This document shows, one piece after another, positions 25,564 to 36,592 of a stretch of 64,000 bases of DNA. Source of the stretch: Bifidobacterium canis (GTDB taxonomy: Bacteria > Actinomycetota > Actinomycetes > Actinomycetales > Bifidobacteriaceae); the NCBI RefSeq assembly GCF_009727065.1, contig NZ_WNLP01000002.1, forward strand, positions 186,001 through 250,000, given 5' to 3'. The position numbers were made by a program, and so were the translations under genes. Position 1 is the first letter of the stretch. Each line of letters starts with the position of its first letter. The notes beneath the pieces are model-generated. The model was not told the DNA's origin. It saw nothing but the letters and a program-made list of their open reading frames with translations, and searched no databases.

Positions 25564-26628
25564 ATGACTATTGCAACACCGGAACGCTATGCACAAATGC
25601 TTGATGCCGCTCGTGCGGGCGGCTTCGCCTACCCAGCCATCAATGTGACGAGCACGCAGACGCTCAACGCCGCATTGCAGGGGTTTGCAGATGCCGAGTC
25701 AGACGGCATCATTCAGGTTTCCGTCGGCGGCTCCGCATATTTCTCGGGGCAGCGCGTGAACGATCGCGTCACCGGCTCGCTCGCGTTCGCTGCGTTCGCG
25801 CACGAGGTTGCGAAAAAGTACCCGCATATCACCGTCGCGCTGCACACCGACCACTGCGCGGAACAGTATCTGGACAGCTGGGTGCGCCCACTGCTCGCCA
25901 TCGAAGCGGACGAGGTGAAGCATGGCCGCGAGCCGATGTTCCAGTCGCATATGTGGGACGGTTCCACAGTTCCGCTGGCTAAGAATATTGAGATTGCGCG
26001 CGAACTGCTCGAGAAATCCGTGGCCGCGCACACCGTGCTCGAGATTGAGATCGGCGCGGTCGGCGGTGAGGAAGATGGGCACAGCGCGGAGATCAACGAA
26101 AAGTTATATTCCACCGTCGCCGATGGCATCGCCGTAGCGAACGCGCTCGGCTTGGGGGAGCGCGGCAAATACATGGCTGCGTTCACGTTCGGCAACGTGC
26201 ACGGCGCATATAAGCCGGGCGTGGTGAAGCTGCGTCCGGATCTGCTGCGCGAGATTCAGCAGGGCGTGTGGGACGGCGTGCAAGACGGCACCGTTCACGC
26301 GGTGCTCGACGCGAACGCTCCCGAAGGCAAGCCGTTCGAGCTGGTGTTCCACGGCGGTTCCGGCTCGACTCCGCAAGAGATCGCCGAAGCCGTGTCGCAC
26401 GGCGTCGTGAAGATGAATATTGACACTGACACGCAGTACGCGTTCACGCGCGCGGTGGCAGGGCACATGTTCCGCCACTACGACGAAGTGCTCAAAGTGG
26501 ACGGCGAAGTGGGCAATAAGAAGATGTATGACCCCCGCTCGTGGGGACGCGAGGCCGAGGATTCGATGGCCGCCCGCGTGGTGGAGGCTTGCGAGGAGCT
26601 GGGTTCTGCGGGTCGCGCACTCAACTAG
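25564..26628 (+). CDS. fba: Class II fructose-bisphosphate aldolase
   Basis: 354 residues from the ATG at 25564 (MTIATPERYAQMLD). The GTG at 25549 has no better site. Zinc-binding and catalytic elements of class II aldolases are present: LHTDHCAEQYL, EIEIGAVGGEEDG, FGNVHGAYKPG, FHGGSGSTPQEIAEAVSHGVVKMNIDTDTQYAFTRA. In bifidobacteria it serves gluconeogenesis and the supply of fructose phosphates to the F6P shunt. It precedes purA by 57 bases, an order conserved in the genus. Codon usage is strongly biased, as for a highly expressed gene. Confidence 0.97.
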   Translation: MTIATPERYAQMLDAARAGGFAYPAINVTSTQTLNAALQGFADAESDGIIQVSVGGSAYFSGQRVNDRVTGSLAFAAFAHEVAKKYPHITVALHTDHCAEQYLDSWVRPLLAIEADEVKHGREPMFQSHMWDGSTVPLAKNIEIARELLEKSVAAHTVLEIEIGAVGGEEDGHSAEINEKLYSTVADGIAVANALGLGERGKYMAAFTFGNVHGAYKPGVVKLRPDLLREIQQGVWDGVQDGTVHAVLDANAPEGKPFELVFHGGSGSTPQEIAEAVSHGVVKMNIDTDTQYAFTRAVAGHMFRHYDEVLKVDGEVGNKKMYDPRSWGREAEDSMAARVVEACEELGSAGRALN

Positions 26629-26646
26629 CGCTAGAGGGCGTGCTAA

Positions 26647-27972
<1,326 letters not shown>

Positions 27973-28092
27973 AAGTCGGCTACACTATTTCGTGCTTTGC
28001 ATAACGGCATGATCATACCGACATAGGATGCAGGGCGAGCCATAACAAGCGATAGGCGACGAATAGGCGTGGCATTTTTGAGGCGGTGACAG

Positions 28093-28970
28093 ATGGCGGC
28101 GAAACCCGAAGACGATTCCGATTCCACCGATGAATCGGTGAAGGCGCACGTTGCCATACCTGATGAAGCACCGCAGACGCCTCAAGCAGTGCAAAGGCCA
28201 GAGGCGCAAGAGCCGGTAGACCCAGCGATTCAAGACTTCCGCAAGGAACTCATGCAACCGCATCCCACCGGCGCTGCCGCGGCGCGCAGGCCGCCGAGCA
28301 TTCCTCTCGCACCGAGCAAGCGTGTGCAGGCGAAATTCAACCCGTTGGCGGACGGCCTCATGTATCTGGTCGTGTTCGTCGGTGGCATGTTCGGCACCGC
28401 CATGCGCTACCTGCTTTGGCTTGCCTGGCCATCTGCCGCATCGAACCATGGTCTGCTGATGGCCTTCCACCCGTCCACGTTGGTGGCGAATCTTCTGGCG
28501 TGCTTCATGTTCGCCGTGCTCGTCAGCTACATGTCTCAAGCGGTATGGGTGAAGAAGCGCACGCGCCAGTTGACCAACGGTGGTTTTGGCATGGGCTTGT
28601 GTGGTGGTTTTTCAACGCTTTCGGCGATGATGGTTGAAGACATCACGTCGATGCACTCCCACGCATACCTCGGCTTCTTCCTCTACACGCTGTGCACGTT
28701 CGTGCTCGCGTTCGGTTTCGCGTGGTTCGGCACGTGGCTCGGCTTGCGTCTTGCCCGCAAGCGCACCGGCGCACACGTTCGCGAGCAGATGGAAACGATT
28801 CGCAAACCCGCCATCGGCGTGCGCGTGCCGGTGAATGCAAATGCCGCGCAATCGACCGTCATGCCTGCCGCTGACGACTCCAACCCAATCACCGACGAAC
28901 TGCCGATCATCAGCGCCGAGGAGCACTTGGACGCGCAGGAAGGCACGCACATGATGGGAGGGAAAACTGA
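28093..28970 (+). CDS. crcB1: CrcB/FEX fluoride channel subunit 1, long N- and C-terminal tails
   Basis: The core (about residues 95-240) has four membrane segments with CrcB motifs: GGMFGTAMRYLL, STLVANLLACFMFAVL, GGFSTLSAMMVE. An unusual hydrophilic N-terminal tail of about 90 residues and a C-terminal tail of about 50 flank it. As written, the frame does not stop before crcB2 but runs on to 29361 in a frame overlapping it. One extra A in the run 28963-28966 would give a stop overlapping the crcB2 start as TGATG, the expected coupled arrangement. CrcB proteins form dual-topology dimers that export fluoride; paired genes usually form heterodimers. Confidence 0.85.
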
Positions 28971-29344
28971 TGGGCACATTCCTTCTCGTATGCGTGTGCG
29001 GCGGTTTGGGTGCGGTCGCGCGCTTCATGCTCAACACGTCGATTCAGCGCTGGTGGCATCGCTCATACCCGCTGTCGACGTTCATCATCAACATCATCGC
29101 CGCAGTCTGCGCTGGCGTTGCCGCCGCCGCGTATTACTACCAGACGGTGAATTATTCAACGTACTTGATCTTCGTCGCCGGCTTCCTTGGCGGTTTCTCC
29201 ACGTTCTCGACCGCGATCAACGAAATGGTGTCGCTGACGCGTGGGCGCAAATTCGCGATTGCCGTCACCTATTTTCTGACGACGCTGGTGTTGCCGTTCG
29301 CCGCTGTTGTGCTCGGCTGGTGGATCGGCGCTCTCGGGCATTAG
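28970..29344 (+). CDS. crcB2: CrcB/FEX fluoride channel subunit 2
   Basis: 124 residues, four membrane segments. Motifs GGLGAVARFMLNTSIQRWW, STFIINIIAAVCAGV and AGFLGGFSTFSTAINEMV are those of Fluc fluoride channels, including the channel-lining Asn and the Phe-Ser-Thr box. The start overlaps the end of crcB1 once the frame of that gene is corrected, and GGGAGG lies upstream. No fluoride riboswitch was recognised before the pair. Confidence 0.95.
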   Translation: MGTFLLVCVCGGLGAVARFMLNTSIQRWWHRSYPLSTFIINIIAAVCAGVAAAAYYYQTVNYSTYLIFVAGFLGGFSTFSTAINEMVSLTRGRKFAIAVTYFLTTLVLPFAAVVLGWWIGALGH

Positions 29345-29430
29345 GCAGCGTAAGGCATTAGGCAACACAAACACCATACGCAACATACGTTGGCATGCGC
29401 GTGCCGGTGGCATACAATGGCTTGAGATGT

Positions 29431-29443
29431 TAAACCGGTTCGA
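29431..29443. promoter_or_regulatory. LacI-type operator before the sucrose regulator gene
   Basis: TAAACCGGTTCGA is close to the palindrome TCGAACCGGTTCGA upstream of sucrose phosphorylase and lies 30 bases before the lacI start, which suggests autoregulation. Confidence 0.6.
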
Positions 29444-29472
29444 GTTCCGTGACGGCAATGGAGGACGTGACG

Positions 29473-30477
29473 ATGGTCGGTATGCGCGACGTTGCGAAGA
29501 AGGCTGGCGTTTCCGCGAGCAGTGTGTCGTTGGTGATCAACGGCACCGGCTACGTTTCCGATGACATGCGCAAGCGCGTGGAGAGCGCGATGCGCGAGCT
29601 CAATTACGTGCCGAACGAGCTGGCGCGCCATTTCTACCGTGGTCGCACCGGCATAGTCGGCGTGATCGTTCCGACGATTCGTCACCCGTTCTTCTCCACT
29701 CTGACCAGCGCGCTGCAGCACGAGTTCGCATCGCGCGGATTGCGCACGATGCTGTGCTCGACCGCCGACGTGGAAGGTGGGGAGTCCCAATACGTTGACA
29801 TGCTTCGCCAGCACAGTCTCGACGCGCTCGTCGTCGCCGCGCACACCGTGCACGACGCTGAATATTGGTCGTCGATTCACCGCCCGATCATCGCGTTCGA
29901 CCGCTACCTGGGCGGTGACATCGCCCAGGTGAGCTCAGACCACGAGCAAGGCGGCAGACTGCTCGCCGATCTGTTGCTGCGCACCGGCGCGAAGCGCGTG
30001 GTGATGGTAGGCGGCCCGCGCTCGCAATTCGACGATCTCGGCGAGGGGCGCACCACGTTCCCGACCGTGCGCTATGTGAAGACGCTTGAGCAGCGGCTCG
30101 ACGAGGCGCATATTCGCCATGATTACTTCGAGGCCGGTGAAGTGAACGACACCGAGGGCATTCACCCCGCGGTTATTCGTGCGTTCAAAGAATGCCCCCG
30201 CATGGACGCGTTCATCGGCTCCGACGTTGCCGCCGCCTTCGCCGTGCAGGAGGCGCGCTTGCGCGGCATCAATGTGCCGAAGAAATTGCAGGTCATCGCT
30301 TACGACGGCACTATGGTCGCTGATTTTGCTGGGCTCCCAATGACTGTTGTTCAGCAGGATTTCACAAAAATAGCTGCGGCGATAGGGGAGCGCGTGGAGG
30401 CGCAGATCGACGACGACGAACGCGTTCGCGACGCCCTCATTCCGGTGACGTTGCGCGAGTCCGCCACCACTCGCTGA
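29473..30477 (+). CDS. LacI-family regulator, probable sucrose-operon repressor
   Basis: 334 residues from the ATG at 29473, which has GGAGG 8 bases upstream; in-frame starts at 29449 and 29458 precede or overlap that site. The headpiece MRDVAKKAGVSASSVSLVINGTGYVSDDMRKRVESAMRELNYVPN is typical, followed by a periplasmic-binding-protein-like domain. It lies 480 bases upstream of sucrose phosphorylase on the same strand. The operator motif AACCGGTT occurs before both genes, so it most likely represses the sucrose genes and itself. Confidence 0.88.
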   Translation: MVGMRDVAKKAGVSASSVSLVINGTGYVSDDMRKRVESAMRELNYVPNELARHFYRGRTGIVGVIVPTIRHPFFSTLTSALQHEFASRGLRTMLCSTADVEGGESQYVDMLRQHSLDALVVAAHTVHDAEYWSSIHRPIIAFDRYLGGDIAQVSSDHEQGGRLLADLLLRTGAKRVVMVGGPRSQFDDLGEGRTTFPTVRYVKTLEQRLDEAHIRHDYFEAGEVNDTEGIHPAVIRAFKECPRMDAFIGSDVAAAFAVQEARLRGINVPKKLQVIAYDGTMVADFAGLPMTVVQQDFTKIAAAIGERVEAQIDDDERVRDALIPVTLRESATTR

Positions 30478-30959
30478 GTATTGATCTACGCTCGATTTTG
30501 ATTACTTGCCTGATTATTATTCGTGCGATTATTGGCGATTGCTGAACCATGCGCGACACGCTTGGCTCGGTCTGCGCGCAAAATCCAAGAATTTTTATTG
30601 CAGATTTATAAGATTGCAGATTTGCTGGGAGCAAATTGAGAATCACTTGCAATAGATAGAACTAACGCGCGCGTAGGTGAAACGCGAATAATGACGCCAA
30701 AGATTCGGCGCAGAGAGACGCTGTGGAAAATAAGAAATATATTTTCTGAACATCCGCGTCTAGGCAAATTGACGAAAATGTATATCGAACCGGTTCGACA
30801 CGCCGACGGCAAAGGGGTTGCATCGTTGCGGAATCCGTTGTATACCATATATCGAAACGGTTCGATACCGAGCGCTGCGAACAAGGAGGCTTCGCAGTTG
30901 CAAAGTGAAAGCCGTGAATAATCCCAAAGACGTGATTTGAAGAGTTCCAGGAGGAGCCC
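30478..30959. promoter_or_regulatory. Control region before sucrose phosphorylase with two LacI-type operators
   Basis: TCGAACCGGTTCGA (30785-30798) is a perfect palindrome and ATCGAAACGGTTCGAT (30851-30866) a near-perfect one, 66 bases apart, which suits looping or cooperative repression. CAGGAGGAG lies just upstream of the ATG. No gene is seen in these 482 bases. Confidence 0.75.
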
Positions 30960-32474
30960 ATGAAAAACAAAGTCCAGCTGATCACTTATGCGGATCGTTT
31001 GGGTGACGGAAATCTCGCCTCGATGACGGATATTCTGCGCACTCGCTTCGATGGCGTGTATGAGGGCGTGCACATTCTGCCGTTCTTCACCCCGTTCGAT
31101 GGTGCTGATGCGGGCTTCGACCCGATCGACCACACGAAGGTTGATCCGCGTCTCGGCGATTGGGATGACATCGCCGAACTTTCCAAGACGCACGACATCA
31201 TGGTCGATGCGATCGTCAACCACATGAGCTGGCAGTCCCGCCAGTTCCAGGATGTGCTCGCGAAGGGCGAGGACTCCGAGTATTACCCGATGTTCCTGAC
31301 GATGAGCTCCATCTTCCCGAACGGCGCCACCGAGGAAGAGCTCGCGGGCATCTACCGCCCACGCCCGGGTCTGCCGTTCACGCACTACAACTTCGCGGGC
31401 AAGACGCGCCTCGTGTGGGTCACGTTCACCCCGCAGCAGGTCGATATCGACACGGATTCCGATAAGGGTTGGGAATACCTGATGTCGATCTTCGACCAGA
31501 TGGGCAAGTCGCACGTCAAATACATTCGTCTTGACGCCGTTGGCTATGGCGCGAAGGAAGCCGGTACGAGCTGCTTCATGACGCCGAAGACGTTCAAGCT
31601 CATCTCCCGCCTGCGCGAAGAGGCTTCGAAGCGTGGACTCGAGATTCTGATTGAAGTTCACTCCTACTACAAGAAGCAGGTCGAGATCGCGGCCAAGGTT
31701 GATCGCGTCTATGACTTCGCTCTTCCTCCGCTGCTGCTCCACTCGCTGTTCACCGGCAAGGTGGACGCGCTGGCGCACTGGACCGAGATCCGCCCGAACA
31801 ACGCCGTCACCGTGCTCGATACGCACGACGGCATCGGCGTCATCGACATCGGTTCCGACCAGCTCGACCGTTCGCTCAAGGGCTTGGTGCCTGACGAAGA
31901 CGTTGATGCGATGGTCGAGACGATCGCCGCGAACACCAATGGCGAGTCGAAGGAAGCGACTGGCGCGGCTGCGTCCAACCTCGACCTCTACCAGGTCAAC
32001 AGCACCTATTACTCGGCGCTGGGTTGCAACGATCAGCACTACATCGCCGCTCGCGCAGTGCAGTTCTTCATGCCAGGCGTTCCGCAGGTCTACTACGTCG
32101 GTGCCCTTGCGGGCAAGAACGACATGGATCTGCTCAAGCGCACGAACGTCGGCCGCGACATCAACCGCCACTACTACACGACGCAGGAGATCGACGAGAA
32201 CCTGCAGCGTCCGGTGGTCAAGGCGCTGAACGCGCTCGCGAAGTTCCGCAACGAACTGTCGGCCTTCGACGGCAACTTCTCGTATGAGGTTGACGACGAT
32301 TCGATCAGCTTCACCTGGAGCGACAAAGACACGTCGGCCACGTTGGTGTTCGCGCCTTCCAAGGGCATGAGCGTCAACAACGACCGTCCGGTCGCCACGA
32401 TGACGTGGACCGACGCTGAGGGCGAGCACCACAGCGACGATCTGATCGCCAATCCGCCAGTAGCTCACAAGTGA
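30960..32474 (+). CDS. scrP: Sucrose phosphorylase (GH13)
   Basis: 504 residues, the same length as the B. adolescentis enzyme, and closely matching it along the whole chain. The nucleophile Asp192 (YIRLDAVGYG) and acid/base Glu232 (ILIEVHSYY) fall at the published residue numbers, and VLDTHDGIGV supplies the third acid. The enzyme splits sucrose with phosphate into glucose 1-phosphate and fructose, feeding the bifid shunt while saving ATP. It is followed by an MFS transporter gene 92 bases on, and controlled by LacI operators upstream. Confidence 0.98.
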   Translation: MKNKVQLITYADRLGDGNLASMTDILRTRFDGVYEGVHILPFFTPFDGADAGFDPIDHTKVDPRLGDWDDIAELSKTHDIMVDAIVNHMSWQSRQFQDVLAKGEDSEYYPMFLTMSSIFPNGATEEELAGIYRPRPGLPFTHYNFAGKTRLVWVTFTPQQVDIDTDSDKGWEYLMSIFDQMGKSHVKYIRLDAVGYGAKEAGTSCFMTPKTFKLISRLREEASKRGLEILIEVHSYYKKQVEIAAKVDRVYDFALPPLLLHSLFTGKVDALAHWTEIRPNNAVTVLDTHDGIGVIDIGSDQLDRSLKGLVPDEDVDAMVETIAANTNGESKEATGAAASNLDLYQVNSTYYSALGCNDQHYIAARAVQFFMPGVPQVYYVGALAGKNDMDLLKRTNVGRDINRHYYTTQEIDENLQRPVVKALNALAKFRNELSAFDGNFSYEVDDDSISFTWSDKDTSATLVFAPSKGMSVNNDRPVATMTWTDAEGEHHSDDLIANPPVAHK

Positions 32475-32566
32475 TGCGCAACTAATATGTAAGCGAACGC
32501 ACGCAAGCCGTGCAGGTGCGTGCGGGCGGAACCCGCACGCACCATTGATGTGGAAAGGGAAGAGAT

Positions 32567-34177
32567 ATGGCTGACGAACACGGCAACCAGGACGAGAACA
32601 AGCCGTCCACTGGTTCCAACGGCTACATCCGACCGGGCATCGACGACCGCCCGGATCTTGACAAGGCGCTGACCCCTGAAGACAAAGAGGCCATCAACCG
32701 TTTGGCAACGCCAATGCCGCAACGCCGCGCAGGAGACAGCACCATCGACGACGAGCAGGTGCAGAGCACTCGAATGCAAACGGGCTCCGATGCTACAGCC
32801 GCTGGCTTGGCATCGCTGGCTGCGGTTGACACCGCAGTTCCTGACGAAGCTTCGGCATTCATGGATATGCGCGACCCGATGGTTTCCGCGGATGGCCACC
32901 GCCCAACGAGAACGGAATTGATTCGCATTGGCGTCGGCTTCACCGTTTCGGCAGTCGCCTGTGCTATTCCGTGGGTGGCATTGAGCTCGATCATCTTGCC
33001 GCAGGTGTTCCAGCAAATCGACCCAGCCAGCAAGGAAACGATGCTCGGCGTTGTTAACATCATCGGCTCGATCGTGGCACTGCTGTCGAACATCATTTTC
33101 GGCACGCTTTCCGACATGACGCGTTCGCGTTACGGCAAGCGTACGATTTGGATCGTTGCAGGCGGTTTGATCACCGGTTTGAGCATCGGTGCCATTGCAT
33201 TCACGAATACCACGTGGCTCATTATCACGCTGTGGTGCTTGGCTCAGCTCGGTTACAACATGATGCTCGCCCCATACGTCGCCACGATGTCTGACCGTGT
33301 GCCCGACAAGGTGCGTGGCACGATCTCCGGCTTCTACGGTGCAGGTATCGCCGCTGGCCAAACGCTCGGCTCTGTCGTCGGCGCTCAGTTCCTCAAGCAG
33401 GGTGAGTCCGGCATCTTCGGCGCATGGATGATGGGCATGGCGATCTTCGCTTCGATTGGCATCTTCGTCGTGCTGGTGTGGCCTCGCGAACGCGACAACC
33501 GCAATGAGGCACGTGCTGACATGAGTGTGAAGGAAGTACTGCTGAACTTCCGTCCGCCGCGTCATGCTCCAGACTTCTATTATGCGCTCATCGGTCGCAC
33601 TATGATGATGGGCGGCTACTGGATGATTAACGCTTATCAGTTCTACATTGCTGAAGACTACATCTATGCCGGTGATCCGAATGCTAAGATCAAGGCTGCC
33701 AATATCATCGCCACGATGGGCGTCATCACGCTTATCGTTTCGCTGATCGCCGCGGTTTCCGCAGGCCCGATCACCGATAAGATCGGCCGCCGCAAGTTGC
33801 CTGTCGCCTTGGCAAGCTGCCTGTTCGCAGTCGGTGCTGCAATGCCATTGCTGTTCCGCTCGCCAACTGGTATGTTCCTGTTCGCAGGCATCGCGGGTCT
33901 CGGCTACGGCATCTACAACGCCATCGATCAGGCGCTCAACGTGGCTGTGCTTCCGAACCCGAAGGAAGCTGGTAAGGATCTCGGCATCCTGAACCTCGCC
34001 AACACGCTCTCCACTGTTATCGGCACTGCGTTCACCTCTCTCATTGTGGCGGTTGCCAAGGCTGTGCAGCACACGACGGTGGCGACCACGCAGGCATACG
34101 TGATCGTGTTCGTCGTCGCGATCGTTCTCGTGCTGATCGCCGCTTGGTTGATCATGCGCATCAAGCACGTCAAGTGA
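32567..34177 (+). CDS. MFS sugar transporter (probable sucrose permease) with cytoplasmic N-terminal domain
   Basis: 536 residues. A hydrophilic N-terminal region of about 120 residues contains YIRPGIDDRPDLDKAL and DMRDPMV. About 12 membrane segments follow; the loop motif SDMTRSRYGKRTIW between segments 2 and 3 is as in GPH/LacY-like sugar symporters. It lies directly after sucrose phosphorylase in the same transcript unit, so sucrose uptake is the natural role. A paralogue sharing the N-terminal motifs follows at 34298. AAAGGGAAGAGAT precedes the start. Confidence 0.85.
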   Translation: MADEHGNQDENKPSTGSNGYIRPGIDDRPDLDKALTPEDKEAINRLATPMPQRRAGDSTIDDEQVQSTRMQTGSDATAAGLASLAAVDTAVPDEASAFMDMRDPMVSADGHRPTRTELIRIGVGFTVSAVACAIPWVALSSIILPQVFQQIDPASKETMLGVVNIIGSIVALLSNIIFGTLSDMTRSRYGKRTIWIVAGGLITGLSIGAIAFTNTTWLIITLWCLAQLGYNMMLAPYVATMSDRVPDKVRGTISGFYGAGIAAGQTLGSVVGAQFLKQGESGIFGAWMMGMAIFASIGIFVVLVWPRERDNRNEARADMSVKEVLLNFRPPRHAPDFYYALIGRTMMMGGYWMINAYQFYIAEDYIYAGDPNAKIKAANIIATMGVITLIVSLIAAVSAGPITDKIGRRKLPVALASCLFAVGAAMPLLFRSPTGMFLFAGIAGLGYGIYNAIDQALNVAVLPNPKEAGKDLGILNLANTLSTVIGTAFTSLIVAVAKAVQHTTVATTQAYVIVFVVAIVLVLIAAWLIMRIKHVK

Positions 34178-34193
34178 GTAAGTAACCTCCTAC

Positions 34194-34242
34194 AATGGCT
34201 GGCATTCGCGGGTTTAGCCTCCGCGAATGCCAGCCATTTTTT
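34194..34242 (+). terminator. Rho-independent terminator after the sucrose transporter gene
   Basis: An 18-bp perfect stem (AATGGCTGGCATTCGCGG) with a 9-base loop is followed by six T. It ends the scrP-transporter transcript. Confidence 0.93.
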
Positions 34243-34297
34243 ATGCGCATGTCGCATTCGGCTTTTTTATCTGGGCGAAACAGTTACTGTTATACAT

Positions 34298-35893
34298 ATG
34301 AGCAATCAGTCTAATAACAGCGAGCAGGAACAGCAGCCCAGTCAGTCTGCGCCGCGTCCGTTCCCGAATTCGGACTACATTCGCCCTGGCATCGACGACC
34401 GCCCGGACCTCGACGAAGCCTTAAGCGCTGCCGACAAAGCCGCAGTAGCGCGTCTCGCCGTGCGCCAGAAGCCGGTCACCGCGGAGCCTGCAATATCGCA
34501 TCCCGAAGTGCAAGCCACGGCACTTGCGGAATCAAGCGGCATTCCAAACGCCGCCGCAGACGAACCGATTCCAGACGTCAACTCCGCGTTCTTCGATATG
34601 CGCGATCCGATGGTCGATTCCACCGGCTACCGCCCGACGTCGAGCCAAGTGCTCAACATGAAAATCGGCTTCTCGCTGTGCGCGTTCCTGATCTCGTTCG
34701 TGATGGTGGCGCTCACCGTGGTGCTGGTGCCGATGCAGCTCGACATGTTCGCGAACGCCGACGTGAAAACGCACACCGTTGCCAACGGCATCAATGCCGG
34801 TGTGAATATGTGCATCCTCATGAGCATCGGCATCGTCGTCACGATGCTCACCACAGCGCTCGCCTCCGCGCTGTCGGATCACACGCGCACAATACTCGGC
34901 CGCCGCACTCCCTGGCTGTTTGCGGGCACAGTGCTCACCGGCCTCTTCGCGTTCGCGCTGCCGAGTTGCAGCACTGCCGTGTCGCTCACAATCGTGTGGG
35001 CATTCATGCAATTGGGCTATGCAATCATGCTGATGTCGCTGTCTGCGATGATCGGCGAAATGGTGCCCGACAAATTCCGAGGCTCCATCGCCACGTGGCG
35101 CGATGTGATGATGTTCGCAGGCTCGCTGTGCGGCGTGGCATTCGCCACGAGCATGGCATCGCACAGCAGAGTCCTCGCAATGGCGGTCTGTGGCATTCTG
35201 ATGCTCGCCGCCGGTGTCGTTGCCGTGGTTGTGCCTCCGCGCGAGCACTCCAGCGAATACCTGCACGTCAGCACGTTGAAAACGTCAAGCGTGCTCGCTG
35301 CGTTCCGCCCACCGCACGGCGTGCGCAACTGGGGCTGGATCGTTGTGATTCGCCTGCTGATCTCCGCAACGTTGGCGGTTTCCGCCACCTACATCTGGTT
35401 CGTCGTGTTCTACGGCATAGGCGTTGGCACGTCATTCACGACGTCGCTCGCCACGCTCGCTGCAATGGCTGTTGTGGCATACGTCATGGCGGCTGTCGCT
35501 TCGGTGCTGCTCGACCCGATCACCGCGCACATGTCGAACTTCACCGCGCTGTGGCTGTCGGGTCTATGCCTGCTGCTCTCCGCAATCTGCGGCATGACGT
35601 TGCACACGCAGATCGGCCTGCTGCTGTTCGCCGCATTCGGCGGCTTCGCGCTGTCGATGCTCGACTCGCTCGCCCAGTCGGTCGTCGTGAATTCCATCGA
35701 GGATTTGCAGCACACCGGCCGCGTGCTCGCCGTTGTGCGCAGTCTTGACAACGCGGGCCGACTGATCGGCGTCATTGCCGGCGCGATCGTCTTCTCGCTG
35801 GCAGGCGCGTTCACGTCGCTGTTCACTGTGGCTGGCGCGCTCTCTGCTGCGCTGATGCTGGTGATCATCGCCGGACGTAAGCATTTCGCGTAG
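34298..35893 (+). CDS. MFS transporter, paralogue of the sucrose permease
   Basis: 531 residues. The N-terminal cytoplasmic region repeats YIRPGIDDRPDLDEAL and DMRDPMV of the preceding transporter in the same order and at similar spacing, although the linker between them differs. About 12 membrane segments follow, with LSDHTRTILGRRTPW between segments 2 and 3. It follows a strong terminator, so it has its own promoter. Substrate unknown; divergence of the membrane part suggests it differs from sucrose. It may have arisen by tandem duplication. Confidence 0.82.
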   Translation: MSNQSNNSEQEQQPSQSAPRPFPNSDYIRPGIDDRPDLDEALSAADKAAVARLAVRQKPVTAEPAISHPEVQATALAESSGIPNAAADEPIPDVNSAFFDMRDPMVDSTGYRPTSSQVLNMKIGFSLCAFLISFVMVALTVVLVPMQLDMFANADVKTHTVANGINAGVNMCILMSIGIVVTMLTTALASALSDHTRTILGRRTPWLFAGTVLTGLFAFALPSCSTAVSLTIVWAFMQLGYAIMLMSLSAMIGEMVPDKFRGSIATWRDVMMFAGSLCGVAFATSMASHSRVLAMAVCGILMLAAGVVAVVVPPREHSSEYLHVSTLKTSSVLAAFRPPHGVRNWGWIVVIRLLISATLAVSATYIWFVVFYGIGVGTSFTTSLATLAAMAVVAYVMAAVASVLLDPITAHMSNFTALWLSGLCLLLSAICGMTLHTQIGLLLFAAFGGFALSMLDSLAQSVVVNSIEDLQHTGRVLAVVRSLDNAGRLIGVIAGAIVFSLAGAFTSLFTVAGALSAALMLVIIAGRKHFA

Positions 35894-35911
35894 CTTATTA
35901 CTCGCGTATTT

Positions 35912-35974
35912 ATGCGTTGTGGCGGTGGTTTGCGACCAATAATCTTTAGGTCGCAAACCACCGCCACAACGCAT
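35912..35974. terminator. 26-bp perfect hairpin between convergent genes
   Basis: ATGCGTTGTGGCGGTGGTTT... (35912-35937) is exactly complementary to 35949-35974 with an 11-base loop. No T-run follows, but it lies between two converging stops and may serve both. Confidence 0.55.
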
Positions 35975-36061
35975 TTGCATACCTCATAAAATTTGCTCAA
36001 GCCGCAGTTTGCTTGAACTCGAGCTACTTGGTTGAGCTATATAAATTATTATTTGGGTAAC

Positions 36062-36592
36062 TCAGTTCGAAGTTTTCTCCAGCGTGCTCGACGTGATAAT
36101 AATTTGCGATTTGCCGTCTGCGCCGCTCTGCTTCTTCGCTTCGAATGTGTATACATCCGACCAGCTCGAATCTGAAGAATCATGATTGCTCGGGGTATTG
36201 CTCGGCAAATCGGTCGTAGTCACGGTAACGGATATTTCAGCTTTAATGGAAACAGCGTCGTTCCCCAAGGTTTTGCCTGACTCAAAAATCGCCTTTGCTT
36301 GCTCGCTTTTGATGACGAGTCCAAGATGATTCATGGAGGAATACGTCTCGTTCACGTCGTCGATTATTGTCTGCGGAGTATTCGCCGGCGTGGAAGTCTG
36401 CCGCTTATTTCCCTGCGCATCGTACGGATTAAGCGCGGAATACGCGTTGTCTACGAGCTTCACATACGCGTCGAGATACGGTTTCGCTTCTTCCGCAGAA
36501 AGCGACGTGTCGGCAGAGCCGCACGCCGCGCTCGCACAGGCGATGACGCACGCGCATAAGAGTGCAATGCCCCTCGTAAATTTGCTTTTCAT
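36062..36592 (-). CDS. Small lipoprotein of unknown function
   Basis: 176 residues. The signal peptide ends in a lipobox (CASAACGS, lipidated Cys24), so the mature protein is attached to the outer face of the membrane. The mature part begins with a helical stretch (SAEEAKPYLDAYVKLVDNAYSALNPYD) and later has a Ser/Asn-rich linker (about 133-147) before a short strand-forming end. No domain is recognised. It stands alone with a hairpin on either side. Confidence 0.75.
   Translation of the reverse strand: MKSKFTRGIALLCACVIACASAACGSADTSLSAEEAKPYLDAYVKLVDNAYSALNPYDAQGNKRQTSTPANTPQTIIDDVNETYSSMNHLGLVIKSEQAKAIFESGKTLGNDAVSIKAEISVTVTTTDLPSNTPSNHDSSDSSWSDVYTFEAKKQSGADGKSQIIITSSTLEKTSN

Noticed and set aside
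27973..28092. Fluoride riboswitch before crcB1
   Set aside because: The conserved crcB-motif sequence and pseudoknot arms were not visible in the 120-base gap.
28970..29361. Continuation of the crcB1 frame over crcB2 as a real fusion
   Set aside because: The extra residues are Arg/His-rich and without resemblance to anything, and a single added base gives a normal overlapping stop.
30606..32468. 620-codon open frame opposite sucrose phosphorylase
   Set aside because: Antisense shadow; the plus-strand enzyme matches the known protein residue by residue.
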